This document shows, one piece after another, positions 1 to 5,255 of a stretch of 8,624 bases of DNA. The notes below the pieces were generated by a model, which saw only the letters and a list, made by a program, of their open reading frames with translations, was not told the DNA's origin and did no database searches. A program made the translations under genes and the position numbers. Numbering within the stretch: position 1 is the first letter of the stretch; every line of letters starts with the position of its first letter. The stretch comes from Chloroflexota bacterium (GTDB lineage Bacteria; Chloroflexota; Dehalococcoidia; SM23-28-2; RBG-16-64-32). The DNA lies in the NCBI GenBank assembly GCA_022564695.1, contig JADFKX010000082.1, positions 1 through 8,624 on the forward strand. Direction: 5' to 3'.

Positions 1-33
1 CCCGGGCCGCGGCCTAGTTGAAGCCGGCGTCAC
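1..33 (-). CDS. Possible 5' end of a downstream ABC ATPase gene (partial)
   Basis: A GTG codon at 33-31 opens a minus-strand frame (V-T-P-A-S-T-R-P-R-P-G) that runs off the window edge. A second ATPase of the OppF/DppF type often follows an OppD-type gene, and a short charged N-terminus would fit, but eleven codons identify nothing. No convincing Shine-Dalgarno site is visible, only a weak AGAGACG directly before the GTG. It would start 25 nt after the stop of the ATPase gene at 59-1018. This is a placement suggestion only. Confidence 0.2.
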   Translation of the reverse strand, partial: MTPASTRPRPG

Positions 34-58
34 CGTCTCTGTGGCGGATGGGGTTGTA

Positions 59-1018
59 TCAGGCGGCGGAGTGGTCTGGCTCCAGCTCGGTCAAGCTCGG
101 CGCGGGCTCCGTCCGGCAGACGTTGGTGGCCTTGGGGCAACGGGGCAGGTAGGGACACTCCTCGGGCAGCTCCGCTAGGTTGGGCGCCGCTCCGCGGATG
201 GCCGGCAGGGGCCTGATCTGATCCTGGTCCCAGCGAGGGCGGCTCCTCAGCAGCGCCCATGTGTAGGGGTGGCGGGGCCGCTGAAACACCGTCCTCGTAT
301 TGCCGAACTCAACGACTGAGCCCGCGTACATGACCGCCGTCTCATCGGCCATTTGGGCCACAACGCCGAGGTCGTGAGTGATGAGGAGGATGGAGGTGCC
401 GAAGCGCTGCTGGAGCTGGCGCAGATCGTCGAGGATCGCCGCCTGTATGGTCACGTCCAGAGCGGAGGTCGGCTCATCGGCGATGAGCACCTTGGGGTTT
501 AGAGCGGTAGCGATAGCGATCATGACTCGTTGTGCCATGCCACCAGATAGCTGGAAGGGATAGCTCCGCGCTACCTCCTTCGGGTTGGGTAGGCCAATCT
601 GGGCCAGCACCTCAAGGCTACGGTCCCGCGCCTCACGCTTGGAGACAGGGAGGTGAGCGGTGATGATCTCCTCGACCTGCGTCCCCACGGAGAGCACCGG
701 ATTGAGTCCCGTTGCCGGGTCTTGAAACACCATGGCGATATCGCGGCCACGCAGCTGCCGCACCTCTTCCGGGGGTAAGGTGAAGATATCCATCTCGTTG
801 AGATATACGCGGCCGGCGGTGATTCGTCCGGGGTAGGGCAGCAGGTTGAGCAATGCCAGGCCCAGGCTTGTCTTGCCGGCGCCGCTCTCTCCAGTGAGCG
901 CCAGAGTGGTGCCCCGTCTCAGTGATAAAGAGACGTCTTTCACGGCTTTCACCGCCCCTTCGCGGGTGTCGAACTGGGCGCTCAAGCCTTCGATGCGGAG
1001 GATTGGCTCGTCCAACAA
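59..1018 (-). CDS. Dipeptide/oligopeptide ABC transporter ATP-binding protein (OppD/DppD family)
   Basis: This is a cytoplasmic ATPase that powers a peptide- or nickel-type ABC importer. All nucleotide-binding motifs are present in order: Walker A GESGAGKT (residues 43-50), Q-loop Gln99, signature LSGGM (157-161), Walker B VLIADEPT (177-184, with Asp181-Glu182) and switch His215. The C-terminal oligopeptide-transporter extension follows, with Pro-rich HPYT (250-253) and Cys288, Cys294 and Cys301. At 319 residues the length is near the family norm. The start is a TTG at 1018-1016, chosen because GGGAAAGG lies 8 nt upstream and the only earlier in-frame codons, back to a TAG at 1066-1064, include no ATG. 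Family members usually have a fourth cysteine after the H-x-x-A motif; here a TGA stop sits there (see findings). Substrate is not predictable. The matching permeases may be those at 5581-7589, on the other strand. Confidence 0.93.
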   Translation of the reverse strand: MLDEPILRIEGLSAQFDTREGAVKAVKDVSLSLRRGTTLALTGESGAGKTSLGLALLNLLPYPGRITAGRVYLNEMDIFTLPPEEVRQLRGRDIAMVFQDPATGLNPVLSVGTQVEEIITAHLPVSKREARDRSLEVLAQIGLPNPKEVARSYPFQLSGGMAQRVMIAIATALNPKVLIADEPTSALDVTIQAAILDDLRQLQQRFGTSILLITHDLGVVAQMADETAVMYAGSVVEFGNTRTVFQRPRHPYTWALLRSRPRWDQDQIRPLPAIRGAAPNLAELPEECPYLPRCPKATNVCRTEPAPSLTELEPDHSAA

Positions 1019-1073
1019 GCGCTGGACCTTTCCCCGTCTATACCGCCTGCCAGCGGTGCGCTGCTACAGGGAG

Positions 1074-1079
1074 ATTATA
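1074..1079 (-). promoter_or_regulatory. Possible -10 element for the ABC ATPase gene
   Basis: A perfect TATAAT on the minus strand lies in the 89-nt gap between lexA and the ATPase gene, about 55 nt upstream of the TTG start. No good -35 hexamer is found 16-18 nt upstream, so this is either a weak or activator-dependent promoter, or chance. Without it the ATPase gene would be read from the lexA promoter. Confidence 0.25.
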
Positions 1080-1107
1080 GCGCCGATCTGATGTTGAATG
1101 CGCGCTA

Positions 1108-1749
1108 CTAGGGTAGGGCTCGGATAGCGCCGATGACCCGGCCCTGCACCTCCACGTTGTCCGCATCGGTGTGGATGGGCTGCATCGTTTCGTTCGCTGG
1201 CTGGAGACGGACGCGGGAACCCTCCCGGTAGAAGCGCTTCAGGGTCGCCTCCTGCTCCTTCTTGAGCCACGCCGCCACCATGTCTCCGTCCTGGGCGGTG
1301 GCCGTCGATTCCATGATCACTATGTCGCCGTCGTTCACCAGCGCGTCGATCATGGAGTTGCCCTTCACGCGTAAGGCGTACACGTTCTCGCGGCCGCCAA
1401 CCATGTCTGGGGGCACCTCCAGCGTGTCGTCCGGGTCGTAGCTTCGCCAGGTGTCAGCGGTGGGGACTGGGATTGGCTGGCCGGCGGCTATGGTGCCGAT
1501 GATGGGAATGTTAGCCACGCGGCGACGGTGGCCGCCCGGCTCCAGCAGTTCGATGGCGCGGGAGACCTCACGGTCGCGGCGGATGTAGCCCTCCTTCTCC
1601 AGGATGCGCAGGTTGTAGTCGACGACGGATGTCGAGCTGATTTTGCACGCCTCCTGGATCTGGCGGATGCTGGGCGGATAGTCGTGGTCACTGATGAACT
1701 CCTGGATGAACTCCAGGATACGCTGTTGTTTCTCCGAAAGCTCCTTCAT
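1108..1749 (-). CDS. lexA: LexA repressor (SOS regulator, S24 autoprotease)
   Basis: LexA represses DNA-damage genes and cleaves itself when RecA filaments form on single-stranded DNA. The 213-residue protein has the full architecture. The N-terminal winged helix-turn-helix includes the family motif YPPSIRQI (residues 24-31). The cleavage site is Ala89-Gly90 in TIAAGQP. The catalytic Ser132 is in GNSMID and the catalytic Lys171 is in ATLKRFYRE. The protein ends with the usual beta-rich C-terminal domain. The start is ATG at 1749-1747, because GGGAGG (1761-1756) lies 6 nt upstream and MKELSEKQQ matches the usual N-terminus; a GTG at 1767 lies upstream of that site. The gene is almost certainly autoregulated through the boxes at 1773-1802. 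GNSM replaces the commoner GDSM, a mild variation that leaves the serine in place. Confidence 0.96.
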   Translation of the reverse strand: MKELSEKQQRILEFIQEFISDHDYPPSIRQIQEACKISSTSVVDYNLRILEKEGYIRRDREVSRAIELLEPGGHRRRVANIPIIGTIAAGQPIPVPTADTWRSYDPDDTLEVPPDMVGGRENVYALRVKGNSMIDALVNDGDIVIMESTATAQDGDMVAAWLKKEQEATLKRFYREGSRVRLQPANETMQPIHTDADNVEVQGRVIGAIRALP

Positions 1750-1755
1750 GGCGGA

Positions 1756-1761
1756 CCTCCC
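1756..1761 (-). promoter_or_regulatory. lexA Shine-Dalgarno site
   Basis: GGGAGG is 6 nt from the ATG at 1749. It decides the start, because the upstream in-frame GTG at 1767 would place this site inside the coding region. Confidence 0.75.
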
Positions 1762-1772
1762 TGACACTTTAT

Positions 1773-1786
1773 GGAACTTTTGTTCG
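1773..1786. promoter_or_regulatory. LexA box 1 (perfect GAAC-N4-GTTC core)
   Basis: The sequence GGAACTTTTGTTCG contains the perfect inverted repeat GAAC-TTTT-GTTC and matches 13 of 14 positions of the Gram-positive/actinobacterial SOS box CGAAC-N4-GTTCG. It lies just downstream of the predicted lexA transcription start and about 25 nt upstream of the ATG, a position from which bound LexA would block its own promoter. Confidence 0.85.
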
Positions 1787-1789
1787 CCA

Positions 1790-1801
1790 GAACACTAGTT
1801 T
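1790..1801. promoter_or_regulatory. LexA box 2 (one mismatch) overlapping the lexA -10
   Basis: GAAC-ACTA-GTTT matches 7 of 8 core positions of the LexA box. Its centre is 16 bp from that of box 1, and it overlaps the -10 hexamer of lexA (1797-1802). Two LexA dimers could therefore cover the -10 and the start site. That this is a working operator is inferred from sequence and position. Confidence 0.65.
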
Positions 1802-1825
1802 AGAGACCATGCGTTCGATTGTCAA
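1797..1825 (-). promoter_or_regulatory. lexA promoter (TTGACA-N17-TAAACT)
   Basis: On the minus strand a perfect -35 TTGACA (1825-1820) is followed after exactly 17 nt by TAAACT (1802-1797), which matches 4 of 6 positions of the -10 consensus. Transcription would begin near 1790 and give a leader of about 40 nt. The -10 is buried in LexA box 2. Confidence 0.75.
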
Positions 1826-1848
1826 TACCGGCGTGTCCCCTATACAAT
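1819..1848 (+). promoter_or_regulatory. Promoter for the deacetylase gene, sharing -35 bases with lexA
   Basis: On the plus strand TTGTCA (1819-1824, 5 of 6) and TACAAT (1843-1848, 5 of 6) are separated by 18 nt. The -35 hexamer overlaps the minus-strand TTGACA of lexA base for base over 1820-1824, so the two promoters are face-away and share one recognition patch. Expected start is near 1855, giving a leader of about 40 nt. Confidence 0.5.
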
Positions 1849-1864
1849 CCTGCCTACGGGCAGG
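1849..1864. repeat. Perfect 6-bp inverted repeat with TACG loop at the deacetylase start site
   Basis: CCTGCC-TACG-GGCAGG is a perfect palindrome beginning one base after the predicted -10 of the plus-strand promoter. If the start site is near 1855 the transcript contains only its second half, so an operator for an unknown regulator is more likely than an RNA hairpin. If transcription starts earlier, the RNA would form a C(UACG)G tetraloop, a very stable type. Confidence 0.45.
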
Positions 1865-1896
1865 TGATTGGCTACTAACGCTGGAGAGGACAGATC

Positions 1897-2631
1897 ATGG
1901 GCAGCGGCCTGGAGGACATACGAATACCAGAGGACGGTGACCGGGCCAACAAACGGGCGTTGGTCATCGCCGCTCACGCCGATGACGCGGAGTTCGGCGC
2001 AGCCGGGACGGTCGCACTGTGGGCGCGGGACGGCTGGGAGGTGTACTACCTGATCTGCACCGACGGCTCCAAGGGGACTGAGGATGACGCGATGACTCCC
2101 GATAAGCTAGTCCCTCTACGAAGGGAGGAGCAGCGCGCCGCCGCCCAGGTGCTGGGAGTGAAGGATGTCTTCTTCCTGGACTACGTCGATGGCGAGCTGG
2201 CGTATACTCCGGAGTTCAGCCGCGACGTCGTGCGCGCTATCCGTACCATCCGGCCCCACGCCGTGTTTAGCCACGATCCCAACCAGATAGTGCGCAACAC
2301 TTTCATTAACCACCCGGACCACCGCTGCGCCGGCACCGTCACCCTAGACGCGGTCTACCCGCTCGCCCGCAACCGTCCTACCTTCCCTGAGCTGCTGAAC
2401 GAAGGGCTTGAGCCCTACAGCGCCAAGGAGATATATCTGTGGAGCACCAGCGACATTAACCACAGTGTTGACATCACTGACGTTATCGACCTCAAGCTGG
2501 AGGCGTTGAGCAAGCACGTGAGCCAGATTGCCGAGATGATGGAGACGCGGCTGGAGCAGGTGCGCTCATTCTGGAAGAATGAGGACGGGCGCTACATGGA
2601 GAACTTCCGTCACATCCCGATCCAGTTCTGA
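1897..2631 (+). CDS. LmbE/PIG-L family zinc-dependent deacetylase
   Basis: Members of this family remove acetyl groups from N-acetyl sugars and their conjugates, as in bacillithiol or mycothiol synthesis (BshB, MshB) and antibiotic modification. The 244-residue protein has the first metal motif, AHADDAEFG (residues 26-34), with His27 and Asp30 as expected metal ligands and Asp29 as expected catalytic base. The second motif is NHPDHR (138-143), with His142 as third ligand. Family members usually have P-H-P/A-D-D; here an alanine precedes His27, a small change. There is no signal peptide, so it should act in the cytoplasm. ATG at 1897 is supported by GGAGAGG 7 nt upstream. The next gene starts 4 nt after its stop, so the two enzymes are probably co-translated. 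The substrate cannot be deduced; no glycosyltransferase or cysteine ligase lies nearby to suggest a thiol pathway. Confidence 0.93.
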   Translation: MGSGLEDIRIPEDGDRANKRALVIAAHADDAEFGAAGTVALWARDGWEVYYLICTDGSKGTEDDAMTPDKLVPLRREEQRAAAQVLGVKDVFFLDYVDGELAYTPEFSRDVVRAIRTIRPHAVFSHDPNQIVRNTFINHPDHRCAGTVTLDAVYPLARNRPTFPELLNEGLEPYSAKEIYLWSTSDINHSVDITDVIDLKLEALSKHVSQIAEMMETRLEQVRSFWKNEDGRYMENFRHIPIQF

Positions 2632-2635
2632 TCCG

Positions 2636-3415
2636 ATGCTGTTTGCTCGCTTCCGGCACAACGATCTGGAGGTCTACGGCAGCGTCGAGGGCGACCGTGT
2701 CAGGCCTCTGCAGGGTGATCTCTTCGGCGAACACCGTCTGCTGGAGGAGACGATCTCCCTGGACTCCGTGCGGCTGTTGCCGCCCGTCCGTCCCGGCAAT
2801 ATCTTGGCGGCCGCCGTCAACTACCCGTCGCACGTGGCGGAGAGCCAGAAGATGACAGGTAAGGCGGAGGCGCCTCCCCAGCCGGAGCTGTTCCTGAAGC
2901 CTTCGTCCTCCATCATCGGGCCGGAGGAGGCGATCGTTCTGCCCCAGGGCGCCCGCCGTGTCGATTATGAGGGCGAGCTGGTCGCCGTGATCGGCCGCGC
3001 CTGCCGCGGCGTGGCCGCCGAGGAGGCGCTGGCCTACGTATTCGGCTACACCTGCGGCAACGATGTCTCCGCCCGACACTGGCAGAGAGACGATCTCCAG
3101 TGGTGGCGGGCCAAGGGGAGCGACACTTTTTCGCCCCTGGGGCCGTTCATCGCCACCGGCCTCGATCCGGCGAGCCTGGAGCTGCACACCCGTCTCAACG
3201 GCAAGGAGGTTCAGGCGTCCAGCACGGGGGCGCTCATCCACAGCGTCGGCGCCCTGATCAGCTTCGCGTCTCAGGTGATGACGCTGGCGCCCGGCGACCT
3301 TGTGTTCACGGGGACGCCGGGGGAGACCGGACGCCTCAGCGCCGGCGATGTGGTAGAGGTAGAGATCGAGGGGATCGGCGTGCTGAGGAACACGGTAGTG
3401 GCGGAGGAGAGCTAG
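2636..3415 (+). CDS. Fumarylacetoacetate hydrolase (FAH) family protein
   Basis: The family contains divalent-metal enzymes that hydrolyse, decarboxylate or isomerise beta-keto or acylpyruvate-type acids, often in aromatic or sugar-acid breakdown. The 259-residue protein has a short N-terminal domain with RPGNILAAAVNY (residues 52-63) and the FAH fold after it. KPSSSIIGP (88-96) is typical. The metal site is in DYEGELV (110-116), with Glu112 and Glu114, and GNDVSAR (141-147), with Asp143. RAKGSDTFSPLGP (158-170) and GTPGETG (226-232) are further family signatures. ATG at 2636 is chosen although no Shine-Dalgarno site is visible, because it lies 4 nt after the deacetylase stop and MLFARF is a usual N-terminus; an in-frame ATG at 2579 would overlap the previous gene's C-terminus. 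Translation probably depends on coupling. The exact substrate is unknown. Confidence 0.93.
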   Translation: MLFARFRHNDLEVYGSVEGDRVRPLQGDLFGEHRLLEETISLDSVRLLPPVRPGNILAAAVNYPSHVAESQKMTGKAEAPPQPELFLKPSSSIIGPEEAIVLPQGARRVDYEGELVAVIGRACRGVAAEEALAYVFGYTCGNDVSARHWQRDDLQWWRAKGSDTFSPLGPFIATGLDPASLELHTRLNGKEVQASSTGALIHSVGALISFASQVMTLAPGDLVFTGTPGETGRLSAGDVVEVEIEGIGVLRNTVVAEES

Positions 3416-3457
3416 GGAATCTGAGGGCGCATGGCGCGCGCGAAAAGTGGAGGCAGG

Positions 3458-3745
3458 CTAGGCTTCTGTGCGTCCACTGGAGGGTGCAGGGAGGCGGCGC
3501 AAGAGGCTCTGCGCTTCCTCAGCGACACCGACGTCGCTGGCGTCGCAGTAAGTGGCGTAGAGGGCTCTGTCTATCAGGCGCACCCCGTCGCCGTTCAGAT
3601 CAGGGGCCTGCTCCTGGCGCAGGCGGAGCAGACGGTTGAGCCTCCGCAGGAAATGTAGCTGCAGAGGTGAGTAACTGGCCTCGTTCTCCGTGAGCGGAGA
3701 GACCATCTCGTCCATTCCTCCCTTGGACTCTTCGATGCCCTTCAT
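3458..3745 (-). CDS. Small hypothetical protein, Leu/Arg-rich
   Basis: I recognise no domain of known function. The 95-residue protein has a basic, leucine- and arginine-rich predicted helix (about residues 28-46), then an acidic/polar turn and a second helical stretch containing GVRLIDRALYATYCD (54-68) and GVAEEAQSLLRR (73-84). The look is of a soluble two-helix protein, and I have an unverified impression of similar uncharacterised proteins in Chloroflexota. ATG at 3745 has GGAG 5 nt upstream; an in-frame ATG at 3781 has AGGAG directly abutting it, too close to work well, and would add 12 residues. Later ATGs at 3715 and 3706 are also possible. The gene converges with the FAH gene, leaving 42 nt between them. 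The opposite strand also has an open frame here, which looks less protein-like. Confidence 0.55.
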   Translation of the reverse strand: MKGIEESKGGMDEMVSPLTENEASYSPLQLHFLRRLNRLLRLRQEQAPDLNGDGVRLIDRALYATYCDASDVGVAEEAQSLLRRLPAPSSGRTEA

Positions 3746-3952
3746 ATTAACTCCGGCAATCAGGTATCGAACACTATCCATCTCCTAGGGTATCGGCCCC
3801 GTCAGAGGAACGCAAGCCTGCTGCGGCAAGGGAAAGGTGAATTTAAAGTCGACACGTATATAGCCGCAGTGAAGATGTGGAAGAAAATCGGCAGCCGTCG
3901 AGGGGTTGTGGTGCGGATTAGTTTGTTATGGAGCGACCCAGACGCTGAATGC

Positions 3953-4744
3953 CTATCTCTTCACCGCTAGAATCGTGGCGTTGTCCCAGGAGAAGTAGGT
4001 CTCTGCCCCTTGGCGGCGCACCTCAAACGCTTGCTGCGCCTCCTCTGAAGCCGCTGCGAACATCTGGTTGAGCTGCTCCACAGCATCGCGCGGTGTGCCC
4101 GCGCGACGCACCCACTCGCTGAGTAGCTGTGGGTTTTTCCCGCGCACCACCTCTTGGACCTCAAGGCCGGCGGCCGGAAGGAGCTCCTGTCGCCACTGAG
4201 AAAGGGGATAATCCCAGACGTGCGTGGGATCTCGGAGCTGTTCCAGCTGGTTCATCAGCTCCACCATCTCCGCCGCCTCCGGCGCTACAATATCGCACAG
4301 CACAACGCGGCCCTTGCGCTGCGTGACGCGGGCTAGCTCACGCAACGCGCGGGGAAGGTCGTGGAAGTGGTGGCTGGCGTAGCGACAGGTGATCACGGGA
4401 ATCGCGTTGTCGGCGAAGGGGAGGTTCTCCGCTGCCGCCAGGGTGCACTCCAGCTTCGTATCCAGCTTCCTCTCGCGCGCCAGGCGCTGTGTCTGGCGCA
4501 GCATCTCCGGCGTAAGGTCGGCGGCGATGACACGAGCGGCATCGGTCGCCATCGCGAACGCCGTGAATCCGGTTCCCGTGCCCAGATCCAGAACCGTGTC
4601 GCTGCCGGTGGCCGCTGCCAGGCGACGCACGGTCTCCAAACTCTCGCCGCGGCGGTGCAGGCTGCTCTCGGCGTAATGTTGGGCCTGGCGCGCGTACTGA
4701 CTCTGGGTATCGTGGGCGCTGGGACGGCCCCGTTCGAAGCTCAT
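3953..4744 (-). CDS. Class I SAM-dependent methyltransferase (UbiE/YcgJ-like)
   Basis: This is a cytoplasmic enzyme that transfers a methyl group from S-adenosylmethionine to an unknown acceptor. The 263-residue protein shows the Rossmann-type fold: motif I VLDLGTGTG (residues 51-59) binds the cofactor, an acidic end of strand 2 is seen at Asp76 in AADLTPEML (74-82), motif II-like AAENLPF lies at 104-110, and RYASHHFHDLPRALREL (121-137) is the post-motif region typical of UbiE/YcgJ relatives. The C-terminal third is mostly helical and gives the substrate site, so specificity cannot be read. ATG at 4744 is preferred because MSFERGRP looks like a normal N-terminus; a TTG at 4792 would add an unconvincing Pro-rich tail. 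Neither has a clear Shine-Dalgarno site. It follows the zinc-ribbon gene by 105 nt on the same strand and may share the riboswitch-controlled promoter. Confidence 0.93.
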   Translation of the reverse strand: MSFERGRPSAHDTQSQYARQAQHYAESSLHRRGESLETVRRLAAATGSDTVLDLGTGTGFTAFAMATDAARVIAADLTPEMLRQTQRLARERKLDTKLECTLAAAENLPFADNAIPVITCRYASHHFHDLPRALRELARVTQRKGRVVLCDIVAPEAAEMVELMNQLEQLRDPTHVWDYPLSQWRQELLPAAGLEVQEVVRGKNPQLLSEWVRRAGTPRDAVEQLNQMFAAASEEAQQAFEVRRQGAETYFSWDNATILAVKR

Positions 4745-4792
4745 TGGGTGAAGAGAAGTAGGGCCGGTATGACGAGTGAAAGGCGGCGGCAA

Positions 4793-4829
4793 TGAGAAAG
4801 GGGCACACCTATCGTCAAGGAGCGCCCCT
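4793..4829 (-). terminator. Possible hairpin/weak terminator between zinc-ribbon and methyltransferase genes
   Basis: On the minus strand AGGGGC (4829-4824) can pair with GCCCCT (4804-4799), and an inner CCT/AGG pair fits within the loop. The stem is followed by TTCTCA, only moderately T-rich. It could partly terminate transcription before the methyltransferase, or act as a processing site. Confidence 0.35.
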
Positions 4830-4849
4830 CATCGCGTATGGGTGTTTGC

Positions 4850-5050
4850 CTACAGCCGAAGCTTACCGTGTGAGGGCTGGCGTCGCCTCTGGCGGTGCCC
4901 GCCCTCGGCCTCCAACTCCAGAGCGGCGGTGGCTCCGAACTCATATACGTAGCCGCAGGAGAGGCATGTGCTGTAAGCGCCGTGCCAGTCCTCTTCAAAT
5001 AGCATAGATCCGCTGCATCGGGGACAACTCCGTGGCGGAGCAGTCTGCAT
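4850..5050 (-). CDS. Small zinc-ribbon protein under cyclic di-AMP riboswitch control
   Basis: A 66-residue protein with two cysteine pairs, CPRC (Cys9, Cys12) and CLSC (Cys29, Cys32), 16 residues apart: a classic four-cysteine zinc ribbon. GYVYEF follows the second pair, and an aromatic/acidic stretch (SMLFEEDWHGAYST, 15-28) links them. The last 20 residues are basic and polar (HRQRRRQPSHGK). No catalytic residues or membrane segment are seen. A nucleic-acid- or protein-binding role is typical of such ribbons but is only inferred. ATG at 5050 is chosen because AGGAGG (5064-5059) lies 8 nt upstream; a GTG at 5059 falls inside that site. The gene is the first after the riboswitch and terminator at 5079-5230, so its expression should depend on cyclic di-AMP. 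The methyltransferase lies downstream on the same strand. Confidence 0.8.
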   Translation of the reverse strand: MQTAPPRSCPRCSGSMLFEEDWHGAYSTCLSCGYVYEFGATAALELEAEGGHRQRRRQPSHGKLRL

Positions 5051-5058
5051 CGACCCCA

Positions 5059-5064
5059 CCTCCT
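5059..5064 (-). promoter_or_regulatory. Strong Shine-Dalgarno site of the zinc-ribbon gene
   Basis: A perfect AGGAGG is 8 nt from the ATG at 5050. It lies outside the terminator hairpin, so control by the riboswitch is more likely at transcription than at ribosome access. Confidence 0.75.
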
Positions 5065-5078
5065 ATTCGCGTTACAAC

Positions 5079-5110
5079 AAAAAAGCCATCCACCGGCGAA
5101 CCGGCGTGGC
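5079..5110 (-). terminator. Intrinsic terminator of the riboswitch expression platform
   Basis: On the minus strand GCCA (5110-5107) pairs with TGGC (5088-5085), enclosing CCGG-TTCG-CCGG (5104-5093), and the stem runs straight into six T's (5084-5079). It lies after the aptamer and before the zinc-ribbon gene's ribosome site. The CGGCG at the 3' side of the aptamer P1 helix is complementary to CGCCG within this hairpin, so an antiterminator that competes with both is plausible. Confidence 0.75.
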
Positions 5111-5116
5111 CCTTCT

Positions 5117-5230
5117 GCCGCCGCCGAGGTTAGTTGACGGGTTCGGGTTGAAAGGCTAACCCTACTCGCCCGGAGGCGAGATTCACCCCAATGCTTGTCC
5201 CCCGGTCTGCTTTACGCAGATTTGGCGTGT
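5117..5230 (-). ncRNA. Cyclic di-AMP riboswitch aptamer (ydaO/yuaA class)
   Basis: The conserved core of this class is visible on the minus strand in the right order. P1 is formed by ACACGCC (5230-5224) and the GGCGGC region (about 5125-5117). A TCTGC/GCAGA hairpin (5220-5206) follows. Next are GGGGGACAAGC and TGGGGTGAATC (5190-5180), then the hairpin TCGCC-TCCG-GGCGA. GGGTT/AACCC forms another stem, and the hallmark CCCGAACCCGTCA (5147-5135) and CTAACCTCG end the core. Known members bind two cyclic di-AMP molecules in a pseudosymmetric fold and usually shut expression off, mostly of cell-wall hydrolase, osmolyte and potassium-transport genes. Here the gene downstream is a small zinc ribbon. 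The assignment rests on my reading of the consensus; a covariance-model search would settle it. Confidence 0.92.
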
Positions 5231-5255
5231 CGGCCGTTTGTGACCGCAAACACAT

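Noticed and set aside
1051..1063. CAGCG-GTG-CGCTG inverted repeat between lexA and the ATPase gene
   Set aside because: It is a short 5-bp stem with a 3-nt loop and no T-run, so neither terminator nor convincing operator in GC-rich DNA.
1750..1767. GTG at 1767 as lexA start
   Set aside because: The GGGAGG ribosome site lies inside this stretch and serves the ATG at 1749; LexA proteins normally begin at that point.
2579..2635. Earlier ATG for the FAH gene
   Set aside because: It would add a Ser/Thr/Arg-rich tail encoded in the 3' end of the deacetylase gene; the ATG at 2636 gives the normal family N-terminus.
2492..3241. Minus-strand frame of 249 codons
   Set aside because: It is a GC-driven shadow of the deacetylase and FAH genes, rich in Arg, Gly and Ala with no motif; the plus-strand proteins are unmistakable.
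3431..3658. Plus-strand frame of 75 codons after the FAH gene
   Set aside because: It is antisense to the more protein-like minus-strand frame at 3458-3745, and its GAGGG is only 3 nt from the ATG.
4745..4792. TTG at 4792 as methyltransferase start
   Set aside because: It has no ribosome site, and the added Pro/Thr-rich residues are not typical of the family.
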